Shown here piece after piece: positions 10,287 to 18,327 of a stretch of 64,000 nt of DNA (positions are counted from its first letter, which is position 1; each line of letters begins with the position of its first letter). The notes beneath the pieces are model-generated. The model was not told where the DNA came from and ran no database searches. It saw only the letters and a program-made list of their open reading frames with translations. Both the position numbers and the translations under genes were made by a program. The stretch lies in the IMG/VR virus record IMGVR_UViG_3300042987_002221, positions 1-64,000 of that record. One strand, given 5' to 3'. Source of the stretch: a virus.

Positions 10287-11237
10287 ATGAGCTACGCACA
10301 ATTTGGATTAGTAGAAGCTAGCGACTTCAATAATTTAGCTGGTGGAAATCCAGTTACCAGTAGTGGTAAAATCAATACTGTATGGGCTACAGGAGGTGGT
10401 TCAGCGGGATATGGTCAAACTCCAGTGGGTAATGTTACAGTTGGAACCAGTGTTGCAGCAAGCAATTGGGCTTCAATTGTAAACAATACTACAAATGCAG
10501 CAGCACATCAAGGCTCTAGTATTACAAGTGTCACCGCTCCTTCTGCGGGAAATGTCATTACTTTTAATTCTGCTATTTCATCTAATTTAACTACTATCTA
10601 TAATAATCGATTAAATGCTATTTCACAGGGTTCAATTACGGTAAACACTGCAACATATGGTTCAACTTGGTCATCTGCACTAACGTTTACACATACTGTA
10701 ACTTTTGCTTCAGGAGATGCAGCAAGATACTTTTTTAATGCCGGAGGACAACTTTCTCTCCAATGCCAACATCCTTCTGGATCAGGAATCGACTTAACAT
10801 TAACTGGGTTAGCAGCTAATATAGGTACAATTTATTTAAGCGCGCCCTCATCAGGTACGGTAACTATTGCATCAACACCTTATGATGGAATAACTAAAAT
10901 AGGAGGAGGACTTCCTGCGCCTACTATTAGTAGCAATAATGGGTATTATGCATTGACTTCTGCAAATGCAAACGTGTTCACGCAAACCGCGGCACAAGGA
11001 CCAAGTCCATATTTAGGAACATTTATTCGTGTAATAGTAAAAAGTAATGGAACACAAGGATCAAACGGTGATGCTGGTAATATAATTACAATTTATACTG
11101 TTTGGGATGAAGTTCCTGATGGATTTACTGCAAGTGCAGGTTCAACTACTACATTGGCTATAAGACCACCGTCAACTACATACATTGCTAACACCTGGGG
11201 AGCTATAACGCTTTCAGGCACCGTATCAGGGTCATAA
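10287..11237 (+). CDS. Putative tail fibre or virion surface protein
   Basis: 316 residues, strongly enriched in Ser, Thr, Asn, Ala and Gly, with no charged clusters, no signal peptide and no membrane span. The N-terminus (SYAQFGLVEASDFNNLAGG) is followed by beta-rich low-complexity sequence and a C-terminal domain containing YLGTFIRVIVKSNG and ITIYTVWDEVPDG. AAAGG precedes the ATG. Ten bases separate it from the fibre-like gene upstream, so the two are probably cotranscribed. Role inferred from composition and position. Confidence 0.6.
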   Translation: MSYAQFGLVEASDFNNLAGGNPVTSSGKINTVWATGGGSAGYGQTPVGNVTVGTSVAASNWASIVNNTTNAAAHQGSSITSVTAPSAGNVITFNSAISSNLTTIYNNRLNAISQGSITVNTATYGSTWSSALTFTHTVTFASGDAARYFFNAGGQLSLQCQHPSGSGIDLTLTGLAANIGTIYLSAPSSGTVTIASTPYDGITKIGGGLPAPTISSNNGYYALTSANANVFTQTAAQGPSPYLGTFIRVIVKSNGTQGSNGDAGNIITIYTVWDEVPDGFTASAGSTTTLAIRPPSTTYIANTWGAITLSGTVSGS

Positions 11238-11257
11238 TTTTTTCTATTTCGAGAAGA

Positions 11258-11289
11258 CATCTAAATATTTCAAAGGAAGTATTTAGATG
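11258..11289 (+). promoter_or_regulatory. Late promoter-like motif inside a start-codon hairpin
   Basis: A perfect 10-base inverted repeat, CATCTAAATA / TATTTAGATG, is separated by 12 bases that contain the ribosome site AAAGGAAG. The ATG of the next gene lies in the 3' arm. The 5' arm contains TCTAAATA (11260-11267), 7 of 8 to the T4 late consensus. If a transcript starts about 6 bases after that motif it lacks the 5' arm and cannot form the hairpin, whereas read-through RNA from upstream could hide the start codon. Confidence 0.5.
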
Positions 11290-11592
11290 AATACCGAACA
11301 ACTTATTATTGAAGCTAAAGCAAGATTTAATCTAAATTCAGCTAAACAATACTTAAAAGAAAAATACGAATCAAAACTTCAAGTGGCTGAACAAGATGGT
11401 CTATGGAAGGCAGATATTCAAACTATTAGTTTTTTATCTAGTTTTGATACTACAACTCTAGTTGTTGTAGACATATTTGGTAATCCAGTATTAGTAAATA
11501 GAAAAGAACTTCTCGATAAATTATCTTTAGTGTACCAATCAGTTACCAGTGAATGGTACAATGAATTTTCTTCTTTGGAAAATAGAAGATGA
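11287..11592 (+). CDS. Small conserved phage protein of unknown function
   Basis: 101 residues, mostly helical by composition, with a central hydrophobic stretch (TTLVVVDIFGNPVLV) too short and polar to be a membrane span. AAAGGAAG precedes the start. The stop overlaps the start of the first glycosyltransferase-like gene by 4 bases, so the two are translationally coupled. Its place between fibre genes and glycosyltransferases could fit a fibre-associated helper, but the sequence gives no direct evidence for this. Confidence 0.55.
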   Translation: MNTEQLIIEAKARFNLNSAKQYLKEKYESKLQVAEQDGLWKADIQTISFLSSFDTTTLVVVDIFGNPVLVNRKELLDKLSLVYQSVTSEWYNEFSSLENRR

Positions 11593-12395
11593 AAAGAGGA
11601 GCATTACTATTCGCATTCAATTCAGAAAATTGTGATTACTATCATATGGCTGAATTCACAGCAAAAAGAATCAATCATTTTTTAAATTTGCCAGTAACAC
11701 TTGTAACTAACGAAGAAAGCTTACCAGAATACCCAAAATTTAATTTTGACTCTATCATTCTAGAAGAACCTAATACATCTAACAAACGAGACAAAAAAGT
11801 TTGGCAAAATAAAGATAGATATAAAGCATATCATTTTTCTCCGTACGATGAAACACTTTTATTAGATGTTGATTTTTTGATTAACTCAAATAAACTCACA
11901 CAAGTATTTTCAATATACGATGATTTCATGTGTCATGGATCTACTAGTTTTTTCATGTTCCCTAATTTAAACCAAGAATATTTAAGTAAAAATAGTTTTC
12001 AACTATTGTGGGCAACTGCTATGGTGTTTAAAAAAACAACGAAAACAAAACATATCTTTGAATGTATTGAAATGATACAAAATAATTTTGAACATTATGC
12101 TAATATACATGGTTTTTTGGGAGGAGTATATAGAAATGACTATGCACTTACACTAGCACTAAGAATTGCCAATGGTCATAAAATTTCAAACAAAGAATTA
12201 ATACCCTGGAATCTTTGGCATGTATCTAAAGATGTAATAGTTTATCCAAACACAAATAATGAATTCAATACCGAATATACAATGATGGTGGATGAAACAA
12301 AGAATGGTAGGACAAGAAAAAACTATATTGTCATTAAAGACTTTGATTTTCATATGATGTCAAAAGATAATTTTGCCGAGATTGTAAATGGATAA
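11589..12395 (+). CDS. Putative GT-A type glycosyltransferase
   Basis: 268 residues. An N-terminal Rossmann-like opening (GALLFAFNSENCDYYHMA) leads to DETLLLDVDFLI with a DxD motif at residues 93-95, the metal and nucleotide-sugar binding feature of GT-A enzymes. Late His and Trp residues (IPWNLWHVSKD) could complete the acceptor site. The region around the DxD resembles the same region of the next gene (SPYDETLLLDVDFLI versus SPFEHTIKLEADLLI), so the two look paralogous. It overlaps both neighbours, indicating an operon. Sugar and acceptor cannot be told. Confidence 0.65.
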   Translation: MKRGALLFAFNSENCDYYHMAEFTAKRINHFLNLPVTLVTNEESLPEYPKFNFDSIILEEPNTSNKRDKKVWQNKDRYKAYHFSPYDETLLLDVDFLINSNKLTQVFSIYDDFMCHGSTSFFMFPNLNQEYLSKNSFQLLWATAMVFKKTTKTKHIFECIEMIQNNFEHYANIHGFLGGVYRNDYALTLALRIANGHKISNKELIPWNLWHVSKDVIVYPNTNNEFNTEYTMMVDETKNGRTRKNYIVIKDFDFHMMSKDNFAEIVNG

Positions 12396-13182
12396 AGGTT
12401 TCGCAATTATTGCTCAGAATACTAGTGATACTAATTACATCAATTGTGCTCTGGCTTTAGCAAAAAGTATAAAAAAGGTAATGCCTAACAGTAGAATTGC
12501 ACTAATAACAAATGAAACCATCAATGACGATGAAGTGAAAAATTTTGATGTGATCAGTAAATTACCTTACGGAGACTTAGATCATAATGGCAAATGGAAA
12601 CTTTCAAATGATTGGCAAATCTATGAAGCTAGTCCATTTGAACATACAATCAAACTTGAAGCAGATTTGTTGATATCTAAACCAATTGATTATTGGTTTG
12701 ATATTCTTAATCAAAAAGATGTAGTAATATGTACAACGATACGAAATTTCAAACAAGAAATTTCTAATTGTAGGGTATATAGAAAATTCATAGATGAAAA
12801 CAATTTACCAGATTGTTACAATGCAATTACCTATTTTAAGAAATCAAAACTAGCTGAAGATTTTTTCAAGATAGTGAAAGATGTTTTTGAAAACTGGGAA
12901 CAATACAAAAAGTTTCTTAAATGTAACTTAGATGAACCAGTAACAACTGATTGGGCATATGCATTAGCTTCGCATATTTTAGGAAAAGAAAACACCACAA
13001 TGCCAAGCTTCACTGGCATGTCAATGGTACATATGAAACAGTTTGTAAATAACTTACCTTCAGAAAATTGGACAGATGCATTGCTGTATGAAATAAATAA
13101 AGATTCAATAAGAATTAACACTATTCCTCAAGAATATCCATTGCATTACCATATTAAAGATTTTGCAAATAAACTTTTATGA
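12388..13182 (+). CDS. Putative GT-A type glycosyltransferase, paralogue of upstream gene
   Basis: 264 residues. The start GFAIIAQNTSDTNYINCALALAKSIKK is typical of GT8-like nucleotide-diphospho-sugar transferases. The metal site is modified to E-A-D at residues 91-93 within HTIKLEADLLIS. It overlaps the upstream gene by 8 bases and shares a 4-base ATGA overlap with the next one. The acidic site is weaker than a classical DxD, so activity is less certain than for the upstream gene. Substrate unknown. Confidence 0.6.
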   Translation: MDKGFAIIAQNTSDTNYINCALALAKSIKKVMPNSRIALITNETINDDEVKNFDVISKLPYGDLDHNGKWKLSNDWQIYEASPFEHTIKLEADLLISKPIDYWFDILNQKDVVICTTIRNFKQEISNCRVYRKFIDENNLPDCYNAITYFKKSKLAEDFFKIVKDVFENWEQYKKFLKCNLDEPVTTDWAYALASHILGKENTTMPSFTGMSMVHMKQFVNNLPSENWTDALLYEINKDSIRINTIPQEYPLHYHIKDFANKLL

Positions 13183-13475
13183 AACCTGAATTTAGATTGT
13201 ATTATGATGACGATGGTAATGTAGTTAGTTACTCTGGTGAAAAAACTGATTTACCTTACAATTTTATGATAATAGATGCAGCAATTTATGCAGCATGTAG
13301 ATTTGATATAAAAATCAAAAATGGCAAAATTATAAGTGCAACACAGTTGGTATGGTCAAAATATGTACTAGACGACAATGATGGAATTAAATGTGCAATA
13401 GAAGACATTAGTGTTATTGTGTCTGAAAATGAGCCACATCAAAAATGGAGATTAGTTGTTAATGAAATTAACTGA
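13179..13475 (+). CDS. Small hypothetical protein in glycosyltransferase cluster
   Basis: 98 residues, acidic, with a predicted mixed alpha/beta pattern (FRLYYDDDGNVVSYSGE at the start, QKWRLVVNEIN at the end). No known motif recognised. It is coupled to both neighbours: its ATG overlaps the previous stop as ATGA, and its last 14 bases contain the next start. The packed arrangement suggests a function tied to the surrounding transferases. Confidence 0.55.
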   Translation: MKPEFRLYYDDDGNVVSYSGEKTDLPYNFMIIDAAIYAACRFDIKIKNGKIISATQLVWSKYVLDDNDGIKCAIEDISVIVSENEPHQKWRLVVNEIN

Positions 13476-14397
13476 TGATTTAGTTGATATTGCAGATTTA
13501 TCTGTGATTTATTTAACCTATGACGAGCCACAAAAAGAAGAATTTTGGCTAAAAATAAAAAACATGTGTCCTTGGGCAAAACGTGTTGATGGGATAAAGG
13601 GAATAGATGCAGCACATAAAGCAGCAGGGTTAGTAAGTGATACTGATAGATTCATTGTAATTGATGGGGACAATTTACCTAATAAACAATTTTTTGATTT
13701 GCAGTTAAATTTCTCCAACAAAGATCCTATATACAAAAAGGCTCAATTTAGATGGAAAGCAATTAATCATATCAATGGATTAAGATATGGCAATGGCGGA
13801 ATAAGTTGTTGGACAAAAGAATATGTAGCCAACATGAAAACTCATGAGGCTCAGACTGACGGTGATGTTGCACGTATTGCTGATTTTTGTTTAGATAGGT
13901 CTGACAATTTATATTGGGCAATGAATGATTGTTATTCAACTACATACCCAAACTATACACCCTTTCAAGCATGGCGTGCTGGATTTCGAGAAGGTACTAA
14001 AATGTGTCTTGTGGGTGGAAAAGTGCCTACTATAAACGAATTTAAAGAACTAATTTCTATCCGTAACTTAAACAATCTAACTATTTGGCATAACGTAGGA
14101 GCTGATGTAGAAAACGGAATGTGGGCAATATACGGGGCACGTATGGGAACTTTCTACACATTTTTTATGGATAGTTGGGATTATAAAGATGTACAATGGT
14201 TTGATTATTTTTCAATGATGTTTGAACAAATAAAAGATTTGAATCCTAAAGAACAAGCTGAAGAAATAGGTCATAGGTTACATGACAAATTAGGTCTTCC
14301 TATTTGTACATTAAATGCAGAACAAAGTAAGTTTTTTAAGCGACACTACAACTACAGGAAAAACATTGATCCATTACAGAAAGAAACACATGAATAG
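13462..14397 (+). CDS. Glycosyltransferase-like protein with DGD motif
   Basis: The start is taken as the ATG at 13462, inside the end of the previous gene; a TTG two codons earlier is less likely. In 311 residues, TDRFIVIDGDNLP carries a D-G-D triplet at residues 68-70 that fits a GT-A metal site. A second conserved block, NHINGLRYGNGGISCW, and a late AFQAWRAGFREGTKMC are shared in altered form with the next gene, so this is a paralogous pair. No signal peptide. The family is not one I can name. Confidence 0.6.
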   Translation: MKLTDDLVDIADLSVIYLTYDEPQKEEFWLKIKNMCPWAKRVDGIKGIDAAHKAAGLVSDTDRFIVIDGDNLPNKQFFDLQLNFSNKDPIYKKAQFRWKAINHINGLRYGNGGISCWTKEYVANMKTHEAQTDGDVARIADFCLDRSDNLYWAMNDCYSTTYPNYTPFQAWRAGFREGTKMCLVGGKVPTINEFKELISIRNLNNLTIWHNVGADVENGMWAIYGARMGTFYTFFMDSWDYKDVQWFDYFSMMFEQIKDLNPKEQAEEIGHRLHDKLGLPICTLNAEQSKFFKRHYNYRKNIDPLQKETHE

Positions 14398-15391
14398 AGA
14401 TGTTTTTTATTTCGGGGAAAAACCAAACGTACATCCAAAAGAAAGATATGCTTATAACTTAACTGATGCTACCAAAAGGTCAAAGACAGAGCATTTTTGG
14501 ATAATAAACGAACACTGTAAGTATGAAAAATTTGATTGGAATTTTGACTTTGATTTTTTAGATGATGATTCTGAACAAAAGATTAATGTTTGGCCCAGCA
14601 TTTATCAAAAGAATAGCGGAACAATGTTATGTTCAAAACATGCAAAGTCTGATGTTATCTATCGGCATGATGTTACTCCATTATCAACTACTAAACAGTA
14701 TTCACCTGACATTATCTTTATGAGTAATGGTGAAGAATGCCGTGAAGAAAATTTTGAACAATTACTTAGAGTCACAAAAAATTTACCAAATAAAGTTAAA
14801 AAAATTGAAAACATAAATGGTAGAGTTAAAGCATTTCATGCAGCGGCTGAAGAAGCTGAATCATTTTGGTTTTATATTGTTTTTGCAAAATTGTTTATAA
14901 ACGATGATTTCAAATTTGATTATGTGTTTGATTATAATCATAAAGACCCAAAACATTATATTTTTTATGCATTAAACCCAGTCAACGGTCTGGTATATGG
15001 TCATCAGAGTTTGGTACTTTACAATAGAAGATTAGTGCTAGAAACATCAGGTAAAGAATTAGATTTTACTATGGAGGGTAAACATGCAGTTGTAGAACAA
15101 CTTGTTGGCACCGCTAAGTTTAACTGTAGTTCTTACACAACTTGGAAAACAGCGTTTAGAGAATGTATAAAACTTTGCAATCAAAAGGATGAAGCTAGCA
15201 AAGAAAGATTAAATGTTTGGCTAACAAAAGCAGAAGGTAATTTTGCTGAATATTGTTTATTGGGCAGTAAAGACGCAGTAGAGTATTACAATATAGTAAA
15301 TGGAAATTATGAGAAATTGATGTTAACATATGAATGGGATTGGTTAGAAAATTACTATAAGACAAAATACGAATCTAGTAATAAATACTAG
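14390..15391 (+). CDS. Paralogue of the upstream glycosyltransferase-like protein
   Basis: The ATG at 14390 overlaps the previous stop by 8 bases and begins NRDVFYFGEKPNVHPKERY; longer in-frame starts would extend deep into the neighbour. The 333-residue product keeps the blocks seen upstream: NPVNGLVYGHQSLVLYN matches NHINGLRYGNGGISCW, and TTWKTAFRECIKLC matches AFQAWRAGFREGTKMC. The D-G-D site is not obvious here (INDDFKFDYVFDY is nearest), so it may bind rather than transfer sugar. The N-terminal 150 residues have no counterpart in the shorter paralogue. Confidence 0.55.
   Translation: MNRDVFYFGEKPNVHPKERYAYNLTDATKRSKTEHFWIINEHCKYEKFDWNFDFDFLDDDSEQKINVWPSIYQKNSGTMLCSKHAKSDVIYRHDVTPLSTTKQYSPDIIFMSNGEECREENFEQLLRVTKNLPNKVKKIENINGRVKAFHAAAEEAESFWFYIVFAKLFINDDFKFDYVFDYNHKDPKHYIFYALNPVNGLVYGHQSLVLYNRRLVLETSGKELDFTMEGKHAVVEQLVGTAKFNCSSYTTWKTAFRECIKLCNQKDEASKERLNVWLTKAEGNFAEYCLLGSKDAVEYYNIVNGNYEKLMLTYEWDWLENYYKTKYESSNKY
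15380..15387 (+). promoter_or_regulatory. T4-type late promoter-like octamer
   Basis: AATAAATA lies inside the end of the preceding gene, 5 bases before the ATG of the putative ADP-ribosyltransferase gene, which has no visible Shine-Dalgarno sequence. A leaderless transcript is predicted. Confidence 0.5.
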
Positions 15392-16270
15392 ATGCAAATA
15401 AAAGAGTTAATCACTGAAAGTTTAAGCCCTATTGTTTTCCACTATACCAGACTATTATCTGCTATAAAGATTTTAGAGTCAGGTACATTTGAATTAAGTA
15501 GTGTATTGGGTAGCATAGAACAAAAATATTCTCCTAAAGGGTATTTTTATTTTTTAAGCACTACCAGAACAAAAGTAGGTGGATATCATCAAGGAATATC
15601 AAGTGATGCTGTAATGTTTGTTTTAGATGGTACTTGGTACAATCAAAGATATCCTGCAAAAAGCGTAGATTATTGGTTGAATAGAGACCCAGCAGTAGCA
15701 TTTCACAGGGCGCATGAAGCTGAAGATAGATTGTTCAGTAAAGAACCTACTATACCTATAACTGGCGTTATGGCTATGCACGTTTATGTAAGTCCGGAAG
15801 CCGAACCACGAACTAGGGCATGGGCAAGAAAGGCATTGATTTTAGCCAAAAAACGAAAAATAAAAACATATTTGTATAATGATAAAGAAGCCTGGAGATT
15901 ACAAGATATCAGAAAACAAACTGATGTTTCTATGCTTGAAAAGGGCGTAGATGATATTAAAGGCTATGTGAGTAGAAATCGTGGATATTTATTGCCATGG
16001 ATAGAGTTACTTTCTTCAAAAGATCCTTCAAAGATGAGTGATAAAGCTAAAAGTTTGGTATATAGTTTAAAATATTATGGCGGAATGTACAAGCAAGATA
16101 TGATTAATGGGTTTGAATCTGATTTATCAAATGCACGTAAACCAAATTCCGGACCTGATAGAAAACATGCAACTACCATTATAAATTTTATGAGAGCTAA
16201 TAGATTAAATGATGTCGGTGAATTGATTGAGTTTTTAAAGAAAAAATATTCTGCAAAAAAACAAGATTAA
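15392..16270 (+). CDS. Putative ADP-ribosyltransferase with capsid-targeting-like N-terminus
   Basis: 292 residues. Residues 1-9 (MQIKELITE) resemble the N-terminal peptide of T4 internal proteins, which the prohead protease removes after Glu. The following domain shows, in order, HYTR (17-20), FLSTTR (54-59) and E-A-E (109-111) within HEAEDRLFS. This is the order of Arg, Ser-Thr-Ser and ExE signatures in R-S-E ADP-ribosyltransferases such as T4 Alt and ModA. The C-terminal half is Lys-rich and helical. The reading is motif-based; another toxin-like or polyvalent-protein domain with the same HYT start is possible. No Shine-Dalgarno is seen and a late-promoter octamer is adjacent. Confidence 0.5.
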   Translation: MQIKELITESLSPIVFHYTRLLSAIKILESGTFELSSVLGSIEQKYSPKGYFYFLSTTRTKVGGYHQGISSDAVMFVLDGTWYNQRYPAKSVDYWLNRDPAVAFHRAHEAEDRLFSKEPTIPITGVMAMHVYVSPEAEPRTRAWARKALILAKKRKIKTYLYNDKEAWRLQDIRKQTDVSMLEKGVDDIKGYVSRNRGYLLPWIELLSSKDPSKMSDKAKSLVYSLKYYGGMYKQDMINGFESDLSNARKPNSGPDRKHATTIINFMRANRLNDVGELIEFLKKKYSAKKQD

Positions 16271-16285
16271 CTTTAAGGTAAACAT

Positions 16286-17131
16286 ATGGCTAAAAATAAT
16301 AATCCAATTATTGATATAGAACAAGATCCAGCATTACATCGTAGACCTTTAATACAAAAGATCAAACAAGAAAAATTCAATCTTAAAATTCCAAAGTTTC
16401 ATTTAAATAAAGATAAACCAGATAACAGAGATTATAAGTATTTGGTTTCATCTAACGTACAAAAAGATGTAGTTGATTTAAGAAATTTTTGTTCTTTGAT
16501 AGAAAATCAAGGAAATTTGGGAAGTTGTACAGGACAGGCAATTGCAGGTGCAATTGAGCTTTTGAATAAAAGAAACAGAAAATCAACTGATGTTAGTAGA
16601 TTGTTTATCTATTATTATGAGAGACAACTTTTAGGAACAGTTAATTATGATAGTGGTGCTTATATACGTGATGGAATAAAGGTAACAAACAAGCAAGGTG
16701 CACCATTAGAAATATATTGGCCGTATGATATAAGAAAATTCAAAAATAGACCCAGTGATGTTTCAGTAAGAGATGCAGCAAAAAGAAAAGTAACATTATA
16801 TGAAAGAATTGAAAACCATAATGGTGTATTGGACGCATTGAATAATGGGTTTCCAGTGATAATTGGTTTTTGTGTATATTCAAGTTTTATGTCAACAACA
16901 GTTGCAAGAACAGGTATAATGCCGCACCCTAATACAGCAAGAGAAAGATTGTTAGGTGGCCATGCAGTTTTATTAGTTGGATATGATAAAACTAGACAAG
17001 TATATATTGCAAGAAACAGTTGGGGAAGTGGTTGGGGAGACAAAGGTTATTTTTATATGCCCTTTAGTGTTATACAAAATCAAAACTTAAGTTTTGATTT
17101 TTGGACAATTAAATCAGTAAACAACCCTTAA
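16286..17131 (+). CDS. Papain-like cysteine peptidase (C1 family)
   Basis: All four papain signatures are present: oxyanion Gln75 in ENQGNLGS, nucleophile Cys81 in GSCTGQAIA, His226 in GGHAVLLVGYD, and Asn244 in ARNSWGSGWGDKGYFY. The first 60 residues form a short basic leader shorter than usual propeptides, with no signal peptide, so the enzyme would act in the host cytoplasm or within the virion. AAGG precedes the ATG. It sits between a putative ADP-ribosyltransferase and exported proteins, which suggests a host-directed role; processing of virion proteins is the alternative. Confidence 0.85.
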   Translation: MAKNNNPIIDIEQDPALHRRPLIQKIKQEKFNLKIPKFHLNKDKPDNRDYKYLVSSNVQKDVVDLRNFCSLIENQGNLGSCTGQAIAGAIELLNKRNRKSTDVSRLFIYYYERQLLGTVNYDSGAYIRDGIKVTNKQGAPLEIYWPYDIRKFKNRPSDVSVRDAAKRKVTLYERIENHNGVLDALNNGFPVIIGFCVYSSFMSTTVARTGIMPHPNTARERLLGGHAVLLVGYDKTRQVYIARNSWGSGWGDKGYFYMPFSVIQNQNLSFDFWTIKSVNNP

Positions 17132-17167
17132 TTGATTATTTGGGAAAATAAAAGCTTGATTTTGAAA

Positions 17168-17175
17168 CATAAATA
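17168..17175 (+). promoter_or_regulatory. T4-type late promoter-like octamer
   Basis: CATAAATA (7 of 8) lies in the 97-base gap before the secreted Ala/Lys-rich gene. Unlike the leaderless class it is 54 bases upstream of the start, and that gene has a strong ribosome site (GGAGGT at 17218-17223). Confidence 0.45.
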
Positions 17176-17228
17176 AGTTAATATTTAACAGTGATATTCA
17201 CAAATTTCTAAACTTTCGGAGGTATATT

Positions 17229-17525
17229 ATGAAATTTATTCTCGCACTAGTAGCATCACTATTCACAGTAGCTTCATTCGCTCAAACAGCAGCTCCCGCT
17301 GCTGCTCCTTCTGCGGCAACTGCGGCACCCGCTGCAGCGGCACCAGCTAAGGCTGATGAAAAGGCAAAGACTGAAATGAAGCTTCCTGCCAAGAAGAGTG
17401 AGCAAAAGGCTGAAAAGAAGGCCGATGAAAAGAAGCCAGCAGCAAAGGCTGATGAAAAGAAGGCCGATGAAAAGAAGCCAGCAGCAAAGGCTGAAGCAAA
17501 GAAAGAAGAAGCTGCAAAGAAGTAA
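17229..17525 (+). CDS. Exported Ala/Lys/Glu-rich low-complexity protein
   Basis: The first 18 residues (MKFILALVASLFTVASFA) form a Sec signal peptide with a likely cut after S-F-A. The remaining 80 residues are almost only Ala, Lys, Glu, Pro and Asp, in repeats of ADEKKPAAKADEKK type; the mature protein is probably disordered or helical and highly charged. A strong GGAGGT ribosome site and the terminator at 17544-17571 make it a self-contained unit. A periplasmic role is inferred from the signal peptide; function unknown. Confidence 0.7.
   Translation: MKFILALVASLFTVASFAQTAAPAAAPSAATAAPAAAAPAKADEKAKTEMKLPAKKSEQKAEKKADEKKPAAKADEKKADEKKPAAKAEAKKEEAAKK
17418..17494 (+). repeat. 42-base tandem direct repeat inside coding sequence
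   Basis: A 35-base identical segment starting AAGGCCGATGAAAAGAAG occurs at 17418-17452 and again at 17460-17494, a 42-base (14-codon) period that keeps frame. It encodes the repeated Lys/Ala block of the exported protein and probably arose by slippage or recombination. Confidence 0.75.
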
Positions 17526-17543
17526 TTTCTACTTTCTAAATAC

Positions 17544-17571
17544 AAAGGCTACAAATTTTGTAGCCTTTTTT
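17544..17571 (+). terminator. Intrinsic terminator
   Basis: GGCTACAAA and TTTGTAGCC form a stem, extended by AAA/TTT pairs, and are followed by a T run. It closes the gene for the exported Ala/Lys-rich protein. Confidence 0.85.
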
Positions 17572-17581
17572 ATTGGTGAGA

Positions 17582-17589
17582 CATAAATA
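17582..17589 (+). promoter_or_regulatory. T4-type late promoter-like octamer, predicted leaderless start
   Basis: CATAAATA lies between a terminator and the kinase-like gene. With T4 spacing (octamer at -13 to -6), transcription would start exactly on the A of the ATG at 17595. No Shine-Dalgarno sequence is present. Confidence 0.6.
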
Positions 17590-17594
17590 CTAAC

Positions 17595-18263
17595 ATGAGA
17601 GCATATCAATTTGAAGCAGAAATAAGAACCAGTGCAAGTAAAAACATTAGAAATGCACTACGTAGTAAAGGGTATAAATTAATAGGTAGTGGTGCTGATG
17701 CAACAGTCTGGGCAAAAAATGAAAATGAAGTTATAAAAATCATAATGCCAGACCATGGACAAGGTGCAGGAAATGCAGCACAAACCTTTTTTAAGTTCTA
17801 TAAATTTTGCGAAGAACACTCTGACTTGCAGAACTTACCAAAATTTCAAATGATAGATAAAGAAGGTCAAGGTATCTTTACAGAAGATGGTAAAGATTAT
17901 GTAATGATCATTATGGAAAAACTTACACCTATACCAAATGGAAGTTTTCAAGAAGCAATGGTTTGGATATTAAGTGAATTAGCCACTCGTAAAATGAATT
18001 GGGAACAAGCTGAAGAAATAATCAACGATCCAAATACTTGGATTGGTTATGAAGGTGGACTTGACCCTGAAGATATTATCATGCACTTTCAAAGTTTAAA
18101 ATTAAAAGAAGTTGCCGAATATCAGGTATTGTTTTCATTGATGACATTATTGTTTCATACTGGAAGAATCAACAAACAAGATTGGGATCTTCACACTGAA
18201 AATGCAATGATGCGCGGTAATACCATAGTAATTACTGATCCTTGGATAAATTTAGAAACTTAA
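17595..18263 (+). CDS. Protein kinase-like protein with capsid-targeting-like N-terminus
   Basis: 222 residues. Kinase-fold signatures appear in order: glycine loop LIGSGADATVW (29-39), a candidate ATP-binding Lys48 in EVIKII, a catalytic-loop-like DWDLHTEN (196-203) with Asp198 and Asn203, and the metal-binding Asp215 in ITDPW. The DLHxxN arrangement is nearer to small-molecule or atypical kinases than to HRD kinases. The lobe between is short, so it is a minimal kinase. The start MRAYQFEAE fits the M-x7-E peptide shared with three other proteins here, suggesting packaging in the head. Target unknown; a pseudokinase is possible. Confidence 0.6.
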   Translation: MRAYQFEAEIRTSASKNIRNALRSKGYKLIGSGADATVWAKNENEVIKIIMPDHGQGAGNAAQTFFKFYKFCEEHSDLQNLPKFQMIDKEGQGIFTEDGKDYVMIIMEKLTPIPNGSFQEAMVWILSELATRKMNWEQAEEIINDPNTWIGYEGGLDPEDIIMHFQSLKLKEVAEYQVLFSLMTLLFHTGRINKQDWDLHTENAMMRGNTIVITDPWINLET

Positions 18264-18272
18264 CCTTTTTGT

Positions 18273-18301
18273 TTGCAAATCATTCTAATACAGAATACAA
18301 T
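18273..18301 (+). promoter_or_regulatory. Sigma70-like promoter
   Basis: TTGCAA, a 17-base spacer and TACAAT precede the outer-membrane protein gene; the ribosome site GAAGGAAA follows and the ATG is at 18328. The -10 box matches 5 of 6 bases and the -35 box 4 of 6. This suggests early or host-polymerase expression, unlike the neighbouring late genes. Confidence 0.55.
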
Positions 18302-18327
18302 ATACTTCTTTTAAAGAAGGAAATTTT

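Noticed and set aside
17282-17545. Minus-strand Ala/Phe-rich frame opposite the exported Ala/Lys-rich gene
   Set aside because: It is the complement of GCN/AAG repeats and would end in the terminator hairpin; the plus-strand frame has a signal peptide and a strong ribosome site.
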